Positions 55,708-64,000 are shown, counted from the first letter of the stretch. The stretch is DNA of 64,000 nt from Gluconobacter thailandicus F149-1 = NBRC 100600 (GCF_000964465.1 NZ_BANH01000024.1:173749-237748); one strand, 5' to 3'. Notes: generated by a model from the letters alone, not told the origin. Made by a program: numbers and translations.

Positions 55708-55950
55708 CCTCAGCTTATCCTTAATCGTATGACGTCAGAGAAACTGCTCCCCGTTATTTTGGAGCGTCTCCAGCCGAACCCGAACACTATTGAAGCGTAT
55801 AGGCAAGCTGCTGATCCTCGCGCTAATCTGTTCTCTCGAAGAAAAAGGGGAGATTTCAACGCTGTAAAGACAATCCCCTCCTACTCGGAATGCCTTGCCC
55901 TTGACGCTCCATCACACTTGCCGTTCAAGATGATACTTCATCGAGCCCGC

Positions 55951-56877
55951 ATGAGGATGATTGTGTCAGACTCGCATATCTTCTGGCGAACAGCCGCTAC
56001 GGCCGCACTGTTCGCACTGACTGGCTGTGCCAGCCAGAACAGTGTCCGCCCATATCCGGCCCAGACGCCCAACGCGCAGTATGCGAACGGCACAACCGGC
56101 CCCCTTGGTTACAACAACCATGTTCCGGACTTTGCCAGCCGGAATTTCGAGCCCTTCAACCGTCAGGACGTTGCAGCCATTGCCCTGCGTGAATGGCGGA
56201 TGTTCGGCTCTCCGGTTTCGGATGATGATCCGGAAGATCGCCCGGAACCAACCGATCCCGCCCTCAAGCCGGAACGTATCCCCGGTCTGTGGCAGCGCAT
56301 CGGCGAATACTGGTGGATTGGCCAGGACCCGTACGAAACGGAAGTTGCGTGGACCGGTAAGACGGACGCTGGCGGTACGCGCTTCGACGCAGCCCACGAT
56401 GGCCATTATGCCTGGTCAGCCGCGTTCATTTCCTACGTTATGCGAGTTGCCGGCGCGAATGATCGCTTCCCATATTCTCCCAATCACGCCACTTACATCA
56501 ACGCGGCAGCCAGCGGGCAATCCAGCGGTGTCAGCGCGCATGATCCGGGAAGCTACACCCCAAAGATGGGCGATCTGATCTGCGTCGGTCGTGGACGGAG
56601 CAAATCCGTGACGTTCTCGATGCTACCGACATCCTACGGCTTCCCGGCACATTGCGGCATCGTTGCGGCAGTCAACCAGAATGCCCAACCCTTCGGGCAT
56701 GAGCTGAGCATCGTAGGCGGCAATGTGGATGATGCCGTATCCCTTACCCACGTTCCGACCGATGCAAACGGCCGGATCGCGGATGGGTCAGGCCACAGCT
56801 ATGACAGCCGCTACCCGTGGTGTGCGGTTCTTGAAGTCCACTACGATGCGGATCAGGAACCTGACAGCGGCTTGTGA
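55951..56877 (+). CDS. DUF2272 lipoprotein
   Basis: 308 residues with a lipoprotein signal peptide (FALTGCASQ). The mature part holds the DUF2272 domain: DAAHDGHYAWSAAFISYVMR, FPYSPNHATYI, then PKMGDLICVGRG and PAHCGIVAAV, with a Cys-His arrangement similar to NlpC/CHAP-like amidases (inferred). The frame is open from 55729, but only the part from 55951 carries the signal peptide; ATG at 55957 or GTG at 55963 are alternative starts. The 3' end overlaps the convergent rhodanese by 25 bases. Confidence 0.82.
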   Translation: MRMIVSDSHIFWRTAATAALFALTGCASQNSVRPYPAQTPNAQYANGTTGPLGYNNHVPDFASRNFEPFNRQDVAAIALREWRMFGSPVSDDDPEDRPEPTDPALKPERIPGLWQRIGEYWWIGQDPYETEVAWTGKTDAGGTRFDAAHDGHYAWSAAFISYVMRVAGANDRFPYSPNHATYINAAASGQSSGVSAHDPGSYTPKMGDLICVGRGRSKSVTFSMLPTSYGFPAHCGIVAAVNQNAQPFGHELSIVGGNVDDAVSLTHVPTDANGRIADGSGHSYDSRYPWCAVLEVHYDADQEPDSGL

Positions 56878-57245
56878 GTAAACGGCAGTCCCCCGGCGCG
56901 CCAGCCCGTGCCGGGGCCATGCTTGTCCTCAAAACCATCCACAATATTCGTCACATCCGCATAGCCTGCATGTTCAGCAAGAAGGGCCGCATTGTGGGAG
57001 CGCATGCCTGAGCGACACAGGAACAGCACACGGCTGTTCTGATCCGGAACCGCATCCAGCAAACCTTCCAGAAAAATCTGCTCCAGACCGGGCTGCCAGG
57101 TCAGGCACACGACGGGCTGTGGCAGAGAGGCAGAGTCGGGCAGCCCGACCTCCGCCCATTCCACCGGCGTCCGCACATCCACGAGGACGCTACCGGCCTC
57201 ATTTGCAAGCACGTCCCATGCCTGCTTTGCTGTCAGTACCTTCAT
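56853..57245 (-). CDS. Rhodanese domain protein
   Basis: 130 residues, a single rhodanese domain with the active-site loop LFLCRSGMRSH (persulfide-forming Cys) and the early VLVDVRTPVEWAEVGLP. It would transfer sulfane sulfur in the cytosol. Start at MKVLTAKQ (57245) with GAGGAAGG upstream. Divergent from cysK, so a common role in sulfur metabolism is possible. Confidence 0.92.
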   Translation of the reverse strand: MKVLTAKQAWDVLANEAGSVLVDVRTPVEWAEVGLPDSASLPQPVVCLTWQPGLEQIFLEGLLDAVPDQNSRVLFLCRSGMRSHNAALLAEHAGYADVTNIVDGFEDKHGPGTGWRAGGLPFTHKPLSGS

Positions 57246-57301
57246 GGCCTTCCTCATCCTTATAAAACGCGGTCTAATTCCGTCAGCACAGGAGAAAACG
57301 T

Positions 57302-58345
57302 ATGACTGACATCACCGACGCACACCAGTCCGTTTCAAAAGGCTGGCAGGCTCCGTCTGCTGGCATGACGGCCGCCATCGGTGGCACGCCGCTGCTCCGC
57401 CTGAAACGTGCCTCGGAAGAAACCGGCTGCGAAATCTATGGCAAGGCCGAGTTCATGAACCCGGGCGGTTCCGTCAAGGATCGCGCGGCTCTCGCCATCA
57501 TTCAGGACGCATTCCGCACCGGCGCCCTCAAGCCCGGCGGGACAGTCGTCGAAGGAACGGCTGGCAATACAGGCATCGGGCTGACGCTGGTGGCGCAGGC
57601 CATGGGCTGCAAGGCGATTATCGTCGTACCGGAAACGCAGAGCCGTGAAAAACTCGACTTCCTGCGCATGATTGGTGCGGATCTGCGCCTTGTCCCGGCC
57701 AAACCGTTCCGCGATCCAGGCAATTACGTTCATGTGTCACGTCGACTGGCTGAAGAAACCGGCGGTTTCTGGGCCAACCAGTTCGACAATACCGCCAACC
57801 GTGAAGGCCACCGGACAACAACCGCCGTCGAAATCTGGAACCAGACAGGCGGAAAGATTGACGCCTTTACCTGCGCCTGCGGAACCGGCGGCACGCTGGC
57901 CGGTATCGGGATTGGTCTGCGCGAACAGGCGGCTGCGGCTGGCAAGACTGCACCGAAAATTGTTCTGGCTGATCCCGAAGGCTCCGCACTCTATGGATGG
58001 GTCAAAGCCAATGATCTGACCATCAGCGGGGGTTCCATCACGGAAGGCATCGGCCAGGGGCGCGTAACCGCCAACCTTGAGGGTTGCGCGCCAGATGATG
58101 CCGAGCGAATTGCAGACCCTGAAGCACTGGAACAGATTTTTGCCCTGACGGCGGAAGAAGGCCTCTCCGTAGGTGGCTCGTCAGGCATCAATGTTGCAGC
58201 AGCCATCCGGACCGCAAGGAAGCTTGGCCCCGGACATACGATTGTTACAATTCTGTGCGACGGTGGTGCCAGGTATCAGTCAAAGCTGTTCAACCCTGAG
58301 TTCCTTCGTGCGAAGAACCTACCGGTTCCATCCTGGCTGGCCTGA
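57302..58345 (+). CDS. cysK: Cysteine synthase A (PLP-dependent)
   Basis: Forms cysteine from O-acetylserine and sulfide. 347 residues. The PLP lysine is in NPGGSVKDRAA, the substrate loop is EGTAGNTGIGL and the phosphate cup is CACGTGGTLAGIG; GGSSGINVAAA follows. Compared with E. coli CysK there is a short N-terminal extension and a longer C-terminus, as in an alphaproteobacterial subgroup. AGGAG precedes the ATG. It could also use other beta-replacement substrates. Confidence 0.9.
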   Translation: MTDITDAHQSVSKGWQAPSAGMTAAIGGTPLLRLKRASEETGCEIYGKAEFMNPGGSVKDRAALAIIQDAFRTGALKPGGTVVEGTAGNTGIGLTLVAQAMGCKAIIVVPETQSREKLDFLRMIGADLRLVPAKPFRDPGNYVHVSRRLAEETGGFWANQFDNTANREGHRTTTAVEIWNQTGGKIDAFTCACGTGGTLAGIGIGLREQAAAAGKTAPKIVLADPEGSALYGWVKANDLTISGGSITEGIGQGRVTANLEGCAPDDAERIADPEALEQIFALTAEEGLSVGGSSGINVAAAIRTARKLGPGHTIVTILCDGGARYQSKLFNPEFLRAKNLPVPSWLA

Positions 58346-58353
58346 GCACGACA

Positions 58354-58381
58354 GTGACGCGGCGGAACAGAGTCGCGTCAC
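58354..58381 (+). other. Hairpin between cysK and the response regulator
   Basis: A perfect 8-bp inverted repeat (GTGACGCG / CGCGTCAC) with a 12-nt loop, 9 nt after the cysK stop. No T-run follows. It may be a weak terminator or an mRNA end. Confidence 0.35.
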
Positions 58382-58405
58382 AAGCGCAAGGAAGGTAACA
58401 CCACT

Positions 58406-59131
58406 ATGGGTACGGAAAACCTGCCCCATCTTCTGGTCGTTGATGACGACCGTGAAATCCGGGAACTGCTCACAAAGTTCCTCGAACGCAATCATTTCCG
58501 CGTCACAGCGGCCCGGGATGGCCGTGAAGCCCGCAAGGCCTGGTCCAACGGACATTACCAGCTCGTTGTGCTGGATTTGATGCTTCCGGGCGAGAGCGGC
58601 CTGGAAGTGGCGCGCTGGCTGCGTTCCCAGGATAACGTTCCTATTATCATGCTTACGGCCATGAGCGATGAAACGGATCGTATCATCGGGCTGGAATTTG
58701 GTGCAGACGATTACGTCGCAAAGCCGTTCAACCCGCGTGAACTGCTGGCCCGTATCCGCGCCGTCCTGCGCCGCACGGTTGATGCCTCCGAAAAACGTCA
58801 GGCCACCGATACCCGTAAGATCATGTTCGCCGGCTGGTGCCTCGACCCTGTGCGACGCCGCCTCCTCAACCCGGAGGGGGCAGAAATTTCCCTGACGGGC
58901 GGCGAGTACGACCTGCTCATGGCCCTTCTGGACCGTGCAAACAGAGTCCTGACCCGCGACATGCTGCTGGAGCTGCTGCGGGGTCGTCAGGCCGGGCCGT
59001 TTGACCGGGCAATCGACGTGGCCATCAGCCGTCTGCGCCGCAAACTTGAAGATGATGGCCGGAACGCGCAGGTCATCAAGACCGTCCGTGGGGGCGGGTA
59101 TGTTCTGGCAGCAGAAGTCGAACGCGTCTAA
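58406..59131 (+). CDS. OmpR family response regulator
   Basis: 241 residues. The receiver domain has the acidic pocket VVDDDREIRE, the phospho-acceptor Asp in VVLDLMLPGESGLE, the Thr of MLTAMS and the Lys of YVAKPFNPREL. The winged-helix domain (Trans_reg_C) follows, with LTGGEYDLLMALLDR and the end motif KTVRGGGYVLA. It precedes its sensor kinase by 2 nt. Closest in style to OmpR; target genes unknown. Confidence 0.94.
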   Translation: MGTENLPHLLVVDDDREIRELLTKFLERNHFRVTAARDGREARKAWSNGHYQLVVLDLMLPGESGLEVARWLRSQDNVPIIMLTAMSDETDRIIGLEFGADDYVAKPFNPRELLARIRAVLRRTVDASEKRQATDTRKIMFAGWCLDPVRRRLLNPEGAEISLTGGEYDLLMALLDRANRVLTRDMLLELLRGRQAGPFDRAIDVAISRLRRKLEDDGRNAQVIKTVRGGGYVLAAEVERV

Positions 59132-59133
59132 AC

Positions 59134-60702
59134 ATGAAGTTCCTGCCCAGCTCTCTTGTCGCCCGAACCAGCCTTCTGCTGATTGTAGGGCTTGGGATCG
59201 TGGAACTGGCAGGCCTGGGCATTCATGCGCTCGATCGGCTCGATCTGGCCGAGCGCAGCCAGATGCACGATTACCAGATGCAGGTCTTCTCCATTTACCG
59301 CACTATCGCGGAAACAAAGCCGGAAGACCGCCAGAACGTCATTGACGAACTGCATATTCCGTCAAGTACGACAGTCCTGCTCCTCCCCATGCCGGATCAG
59401 GAAATTCACAGCCACAAGACACCACTTCCATTTTTCCCCTCGGGCAGGCCACCTTTTCCAGAGCATTTCGGTCCATCTTCAAACGGTTTTGGCCCTAATG
59501 GACCGCCTTTTGAACCCGGCGGTCCTGAAGGTCCCATGCGGCCAATACATGGCGGACCGGAAGGTCGCGTTCCTGATCAGGGCGGTCCTTTTCCTCACCC
59601 CGATAGCCCCGAAGGCTGGCACGTCCCGGGCATGGACGATCATGCCGGTTTCAGGGAGATGCCTCCCATAGGAAGATGGCCGTTCCTGCCGGCATCTCTC
59701 TATCCTCGGGAAATGTGGACGGGGCAGGAACTCCGAACGCATTCCGCCTCCCTGCTGCTGCCGGATGGCCAGTGCTGGGTTGTGGTGCGTTATGTGATGC
59801 CGCTACCCAATCCGTTGGAAGCACCCACCTTCATCATCGCATTTCTGGTGATGTCTCTTTGCGGCGGAGCGCTGATCGTCTGGGCCACGCGCCGACTGAT
59901 CGCGCCTGTTACAACCCTCGCAAATGCAGCCGAAGCCCTGGGGCGTGACGTCAACAGTTCAACTGTCCTGCCGGAGAACGGAGCTTCCGAAATCCGTCGC
60001 GCCGCCATAGCCTTTAACACCATGTCCATGCGGATACGGCGCTTCGTGTCGGACCGCACACTCATGCTGACAGCCATCGGACACGATCTGCGGACTCCCA
60101 TCACGCGACTGAAACTGCGGGCAGAGTTCATCGACGATGACGAACTTCGCAACAAGATGCTTGCTGACCTTGATGAAATGGAAGCCATGGTAGCAGCCAC
60201 TCTGGCCTTCGGCCGCGACAGCGCCTCGAATGAACAGGTGGTTTCCCTTGATCTCCGGGCCCTGCTTCAAACGATCATGGACGAGGCCACCGAGGGACAT
60301 CCTGACCAGGCCGACAACCTGATCTATGAGTCACCCACCACACCCGTCAGAATCATGGCACGATCCGTCGCGCTAAAGCGTGCCCTGAACAATCTGATCC
60401 TCAATGCCCTCAAATATGGCAACGGCGCGCATGTCACGCTGATTCCTCCCTCCCAGAAGAAAGAAAAAGACCGGTACGCCTGTATCATCGTAGAAGATAA
60501 CGGCCCGGGCCTGCCTGACGAGGAACTGGATCGGGTCTTCGAACCCTTTGTACGGATCGAGACCAGCCGTAACCGGGAAACCGGTGGTACGGGGCTTGGC
60601 CTCTCCATCGCCCGGACCATCCTTCGCGCTCAGGGCGGCGATGTGCGTCTTCAGAACCGTGCTGAAGGGGGCCTGCGCGCCATCATCACACTGGCCGCCT
60701 GA
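59134..60702 (+). CDS. Sensor histidine kinase, EnvZ-like, with Pro/Gly-rich periplasmic loop
   Basis: 522 residues. Two membrane helices (about 10-32 and 228-250) enclose a periplasmic domain of about 190 residues. Its middle (about residues 95-190) is rich in Pro, Gly, Phe and His (PPFPEHFGPSSNGFG type) and looks disordered or metal-binding. HAMP is followed by the HisKA motif IGHDLRTPITRLKLR and HATPase blocks NLILNALKYG, DNGPGLP and GGTGLGLSIA. Cotranscribed with its OmpR-type regulator. Confidence 0.92.
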   Translation: MKFLPSSLVARTSLLLIVGLGIVELAGLGIHALDRLDLAERSQMHDYQMQVFSIYRTIAETKPEDRQNVIDELHIPSSTTVLLLPMPDQEIHSHKTPLPFFPSGRPPFPEHFGPSSNGFGPNGPPFEPGGPEGPMRPIHGGPEGRVPDQGGPFPHPDSPEGWHVPGMDDHAGFREMPPIGRWPFLPASLYPREMWTGQELRTHSASLLLPDGQCWVVVRYVMPLPNPLEAPTFIIAFLVMSLCGGALIVWATRRLIAPVTTLANAAEALGRDVNSSTVLPENGASEIRRAAIAFNTMSMRIRRFVSDRTLMLTAIGHDLRTPITRLKLRAEFIDDDELRNKMLADLDEMEAMVAATLAFGRDSASNEQVVSLDLRALLQTIMDEATEGHPDQADNLIYESPTTPVRIMARSVALKRALNNLILNALKYGNGAHVTLIPPSQKKEKDRYACIIVEDNGPGLPDEELDRVFEPFVRIETSRNRETGGTGLGLSIARTILRAQGGDVRLQNRAEGGLRAIITLAA

Positions 60703-60816
60703 CCTCACAATCCATCACAAATTCGAAAGTCAGCCTTTTTCGGCCAGTCTGCGGGTTACAATCTGCTGCGGTTGTCTTTCTATGTCAGAGACATTTTCGG
60801 GAAAGGGCAATCGACC

Positions 60817-61677
60817 ATGAGCGAAAAAAGCTTTCGGAGCATTCTTACAGGGTCGTTTTCAACCCCCTGTGCGGACAACCCCACCGTAGCCATGATTGAA
60901 GCGGGGTACCACCACGCCGGTCTTGACGCCCGATACATCAACTGTGACGTCAAGGCTGCCAGCCTCGCAGACGCCGTCAAAGGCGCCAAGGCCATGGAAT
61001 GGGCAGGGTTTAACTGTTCCCTGCCCCACAAGGTGGCTGTTCTCGATCACCTGGATGACATCGCTGAGTCCGCCAAACTTATTGGCGCCGTCAACTGCGT
61101 GGCCATTCGGGACGGGAAGCTGATTGGCCACAATACCGATGGCAAAGGCTTTCTGACGTCTCTGAAAACAGTGACGTCCCCTACTGGCAAGAAGGTTGTG
61201 ATCCTTGGCGCGGGCGGCGCTGCGCGGGCCATTGCGGTGGAACTTGCACTGGCTGGCGCGGCTCACATTACGATCGTCAACCGCGATGCTTCAAAGGCGG
61301 AGGCCATCGCGAAGCTGATCCGCGACAACACCGATGTTAGCGGGGATGCTCAGGAGTGGTCTGGAAAATTCTCCACTCCAGCCGGGACGGATATTCTCAT
61401 CAACGCCACATCCATCGGATTGGGCGATCCAAAAACGGTCCCTCCGATTGATATGAGCAGCCTGACGAAAGACACCGTTGTTGCCGATGTCATACCCAAT
61501 CCTCCTCAGACCCGCTTTCTGAAAGAGGCCAAAGCCATCGGCTGCACGACGCTGGACGGCTTGGGAATGCTGGTGAACCAGGGCGTGATCGGCGTGGAAA
61601 TCTGGTTGGGCCGCACGCTCGACAGCGCCGTGATGGCCGAGACGCTGGAAACCATTTTCGGAACAGAAAACAAGTAA
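60817..61677 (+). CDS. aroE: Shikimate dehydrogenase-like protein (AroE family)
   Basis: 286 residues. The catalytic Lys72 (FNCSLPHK) and Asp108 (HNTDGKG) are kept and GAGGAARAI is the dinucleotide fold. The usual substrate serines S-x-S near the N-terminus appear as FSTPCADN, and the usual NVTIPHK is NCSLPHK, so the substrate may differ (shikimate, quinate or another acid). Start at MSEKSFRS, with GGGAAAGGG upstream, although the frame is open from 60772. Single gene with its own terminator. Symbol by family only. Confidence 0.8.
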   Translation: MSEKSFRSILTGSFSTPCADNPTVAMIEAGYHHAGLDARYINCDVKAASLADAVKGAKAMEWAGFNCSLPHKVAVLDHLDDIAESAKLIGAVNCVAIRDGKLIGHNTDGKGFLTSLKTVTSPTGKKVVILGAGGAARAIAVELALAGAAHITIVNRDASKAEAIAKLIRDNTDVSGDAQEWSGKFSTPAGTDILINATSIGLGDPKTVPPIDMSSLTKDTVVADVIPNPPQTRFLKEAKAIGCTTLDGLGMLVNQGVIGVEIWLGRTLDSAVMAETLETIFGTENK

Positions 61678-61686
61678 ACATGCGCT

Positions 61687-61717
61687 CCCCTGCCCAGCTC
61701 TCAGGCAGGGGATTTCT
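61687..61717 (+). terminator. Intrinsic terminator after the aroE-like gene
   Basis: Stem CCCCTGCC / GGCAGGGG with a 9-nt loop, followed by ATTTCT. The T-run is short, so strength is moderate. The convergent ABC permease ends 13 nt away. Confidence 0.65.
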
Positions 61718-61729
61718 ATACCGCGAAAA

Positions 61730-62632
61730 TTAGATTGGTTCTGCCCGACGGCGTAACCAGACTGTCAGGGCAAGACAGAGCACTCCAATCAACACGCCCC
61801 ACCAAAGAGCTGGGGCGACAAACAGCTCCGCAAAATTAGGGTGCCTTGTAAGCTGTTGGACTGGCGTATATTGGTCGACAGTGAGTCCCTGACCATGTCC
61901 TGCCCGCATCTGCATTTTTGCGTGACTCATACTGGTTCCCGGAAAACGTATGAAGCGATCCAGGACCAGATTTGTGATGCGATTTGTCGGTAGCCCCGCC
62001 ATTCCTGTGATCCCTAGCGCTGCCAGAATCCCCAGAACCCAGACAGTCGGCGTGGTTCTGGCCAGAACGGACACCACAAAAAGAATGGCATAAACCGGCA
62101 GCCACCAGAGTGCATTCAGCACCGCATAGAGTGCGTAATCCGCAAGGTTACCTACAATTCCGGTATGATCGGTCAAGACTCCAAGAGAAACTCCATAAGC
62201 ATGTGCGATCGTGACGGCGAGCGCCAGAACTCCGCCCCATGTGAGCATCAGCGCAAACAGTGGAACAACGACCAGAATGACACCTGCCTTAGCCAATACA
62301 CTCAGACGATCGGATACAGGCATGGATTTCCAGAACAGGATCGAGAGATCCTTCCGCTCATTGTAGAATGTGCCCAGCGCGTAAATACATCCCACGACCA
62401 ATACAGACAGATTGGCGACACCAGACAGCATTTCTGCCGTTATGGAGAAGAGGAACTGAGGTGGGACATTGGGTCCGTTAAATTTGAGGCCTTTGAGAAG
62501 CGGCGTACAGAAGACAACAACGGACAGAAGGACCATGACCAACGGCCCCCAGAAAAGAAACCGGTTTCCCCAGAGTTCCCGCTTCACACTCCAGACATAC
62601 TGGCGTAGTGACCAGACCAGCTTTTCACTCAT
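61730..62632 (-). CDS. ABC-2 type permease of a GntR-ABC operon
   Basis: 300 residues with about six helices and no ATPase motif. The first helix LFWGPLVMVLLSVVVFC follows a basic cytosolic segment, and a large extracytoplasmic loop (FIRFPGTSMSHAKM region) precedes the last helix. It starts in an overlap with the ATPase gene, so both form one exporter. The layout resembles ytr-type systems; substrate unknown. Confidence 0.85.
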   Translation of the reverse strand: MSEKLVWSLRQYVWSVKRELWGNRFLFWGPLVMVLLSVVVFCTPLLKGLKFNGPNVPPQFLFSITAEMLSGVANLSVLVVGCIYALGTFYNERKDLSILFWKSMPVSDRLSVLAKAGVILVVVPLFALMLTWGGVLALAVTIAHAYGVSLGVLTDHTGIVGNLADYALYAVLNALWWLPVYAILFVVSVLARTTPTVWVLGILAALGITGMAGLPTNRITNLVLDRFIRFPGTSMSHAKMQMRAGHGQGLTVDQYTPVQQLTRHPNFAELFVAPALWWGVLIGVLCLALTVWLRRRAEPI

Positions 62633-63501
62633 GCCACGGCTCCCTTGTTCAAACGGTTCTGTCCCATCAGCACCAGAAACAGATCGGCTAGCCTCGGCTG
62701 ACGGATCTCACCCAGCGCAACCAGTTCACTTTGTGGAACACCATCGAACAGCATGATGGATTGCCCCAGAATGAGCCTCTCATTGAGTGGCCTAAGGGCT
62801 CTGGCGGCCTCGACAGCATCTGCCCGCGGCTTCAGTTCCACGAAACGTTGAGCCAGATTTTCCATACTATCCTGAAGCGTGATGCGACCGTCGCCAATCA
62901 GAATCACATCCGTCAGAATATCCTCGATTTCCTCGACCTGATGCGTTGTCACCAGAATGGTGCGGTCATGATCGAAGTAATCGTTGAGAAGCGTAATGTA
63001 GAACTCACGCCGATACAGCAGATCCAGGCCAAGCGTTGGTTCATCGAGAACCAGTAACTTGGCATCGATAGCCATGACGAGGGCCAGGTGTAGCTGTGCC
63101 ACCATGCCTTTGGAGAGATTCCGCACGCGGGTTTTCTGCTGAATGTCCGTCCGGGACAGGAACTGTTCGGCACGCTGACGGTCAAACCGGGGGTGAACAC
63201 CCTCAACGTATTTCAGGACCTGCCAGACCTTCATCCAGCGCGGCAGGAGCGCAACGTCTGCAATGAAGCAGACATCCTGCATCATGGCTTCCCGTTCGCG
63301 CCAGGGATCGCGTCCCAGAACTTTCAGAGAGCCTTCATAAGGCACAAGCCCCAGAATGGCGTTCAGCGTGGTGGTCTTGCCAGCACCGTTCGGGCCAATC
63401 AGTCCGACAATCCGGCCTGATGGAATGCTCAGATCAATGCCCTGAACACCTTTCCCGCCGCGATGAACTTTACGCAAACCATGCGCTTCAATGCAGGTCA
63501 T
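62629..63501 (-). CDS. ABC transporter ATP-binding protein of the GntR-ABC operon
   Basis: 290 residues. Walker A GPNGAGKTTTLN, signature NLSKGMVAQLHLA, Walker B LLVLDEPTLGLD and switch His LVTTHQVEE are intact. Overlaps both the GntR gene upstream and the permease gene downstream (ATGA type). YtrB-type partner of a small two-part exporter, typically induced by membrane or cell-wall stress; inducer unknown here. Confidence 0.92.
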   Translation of the reverse strand: MTCIEAHGLRKVHRGGKGVQGIDLSIPSGRIVGLIGPNGAGKTTTLNAILGLVPYEGSLKVLGRDPWREREAMMQDVCFIADVALLPRWMKVWQVLKYVEGVHPRFDRQRAEQFLSRTDIQQKTRVRNLSKGMVAQLHLALVMAIDAKLLVLDEPTLGLDLLYRREFYITLLNDYFDHDRTILVTTHQVEEIEDILTDVILIGDGRITLQDSMENLAQRFVELKPRADAVEAARALRPLNERLILGQSIMLFDGVPQSELVALGEIRQPRLADLFLVLMGQNRLNKGAVA

Positions 63502-63860
63502 TCGCCGTCTCCGCTTTGCAAAAGATCATTTACGGACAGACCAAGGCGGCGAATTGTCCGGAGAGTCTCAGGCCATTGTTCCGTCAGAAATTTCTCACGT
63601 TCGCTTTGCGCCAGACGTTCCAGCGCGCCTGGAGCCACAAACATCCCCAGCCCACGACGCTTCTCCAGCAGCCCTTCGTCGGAAAGCTGCTGATAGGCTT
63701 TCATGACGGTCAGGGGGTTAATCTGGCAATCGGCCGCAACCTGACGAACGGACGGAACAGGGTCTCCCTCGCCTACAGCCCCATCCAGCATCATGCCAGC
63801 CACCTTGTCCCGGAGCTGCTGATAGATTGGCTGACTGTCATTCCACACACCATCCATACC
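63498..63860 (-). CDS. GntR family regulator, YtrA subfamily
   Basis: 120 residues from MDGVWNDSQPIYQQLRDKV, with TGGAGG upstream of the ATG at 63860; the frame is open to 63905. The winged helix is VPSVRQVAADCQINPLTVMKAYQQLSDEG, and LLEKRRGLGMFV ends it. The short C-terminal region without a large effector domain is the YtrA pattern. It likely represses its own operon with the ATPase and permease, through the palindrome upstream. Confidence 0.93.
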   Translation of the reverse strand, partial: GMDGVWNDSQPIYQQLRDKVAGMMLDGAVGEGDPVPSVRQVAADCQINPLTVMKAYQQLSDEGLLEKRRGLGMFVAPGALERLAQSEREKFLTEQWPETLRTIRRLGLSVNDLLQSGDGE

Positions 63861-63906
63861 GGTCCTCCAGGCGCTGTCCCGAAAGCATGCCATGTCCCTT
63901 CTCATT

Positions 63907-63940
63907 GGTTCAGTGTTTTACATATGTATATCACCAAACC
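63907..63940. promoter_or_regulatory. 34-bp palindrome, candidate YtrA-type operator
   Basis: An almost symmetric site centred at 63923/63924: GGTT..GTG..TACATATGTA..CAC..AACC. The central ten bases (63919-63928) are a perfect palindrome, and only a few positions between the arms mismatch. It lies 47-80 nt upstream of the GntR start, overlapping the probable promoter. Autoregulation is inferred from position. Confidence 0.6.
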
Positions 63941-64000
63941 TGAAGCAAGACATTTTCCTAGGCTCAGGACCCATTGATTTTTGTAGGGAATTTTGATTCA

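Overview
The window looks like chromosomal core sequence of an acetic acid bacterium (Alphaproteobacteria, Acetobacteraceae, most like Gluconobacter). The evidence is an ALAS-type (C4) hemA, a cytochrome c maturation operon that includes ccmI, an aldo/keto reductase that resembles the AKR11B group as I remember it, a periplasmic PQQ-type sugar dehydrogenase, and a high-GC coding style with many TTG and GTG starts. I see no insertion sequence, prophage, CRISPR array, rRNA or tRNA gene.

Layout. Positions 1-7.8 kb: the 5' part of a large AsmA/DUF3971 envelope protein behind bcp, a Gly/Pro-rich exported protein, aat followed by two tightly coupled paralogous exported proteins, a small membrane ORF, a MAPEG protein, an EcsC protein and an exported hypothetical. 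Positions 7.8-17 kb: an EVE-domain protein, the operon ccmCDEFGHI with a zinc-ribbon membrane protein appended, fumC and an S10 carboxypeptidase. Positions 17-20.6 kb: a bacteriophytochrome histidine kinase broken by a frameshift between its PAS and GAF domains, then a membrane diguanylate cyclase. Positions 20.6-26.4 kb (minus strand): PQQ-type sugar dehydrogenase, TPP riboswitch-thiC, a HisE-like protein that has lost its metal ligands, cvpA and purF. Positions 26.4-32 kb: DUF1543, a GGCT-like protein, LysR-hemA (overlapping), a divergent pirin, a small hypothetical and an EAL-like pseudoenzyme.

Positions 32-43.5 kb: an MFS transporter, a COG2509-like flavoprotein with YqhA, a ribbon-helix-helix protein with a DJ-1/PfpI protein, a three-gene ABC exporter, a DUF805 protein, two CDF metal exporters and sdaA. 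Positions 43.6-54 kb: a ClC channel, a class A acid phosphatase lipoprotein, SelW-like and DinB-like proteins, an orphan Rieske oxygenase, a WD40 protein with a COG0523 GTPase, an O-antigen ligase-like protein, an aldo/keto reductase and a GT4 glycosyltransferase. Positions 54-64 kb: mtnA, two lipoproteins, a rhodanese, cysK, an OmpR/EnvZ-type two-component pair, an aroE-like gene, and a GntR(YtrA)-ABC ATPase-ABC permease operon behind a 34-bp near-palindrome.

Themes are haem and cytochrome c supply (hemA, ccm), thiamine, purine and sulfur metabolism, metal homeostasis, envelope glycan export, and signalling (phytochrome, GGDEF, degenerate EAL). The best leads are the frameshifted bacteriophytochrome, the catalytically dead HisE-like and EAL-like proteins, the shikimate dehydrogenase-like enzyme with an altered substrate motif, the coupled exported paralogs, the thiC leader with a ribosome-site hairpin, and the YtrA-type palindrome. 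All functions are inferred from sequence motifs; no database search was run.
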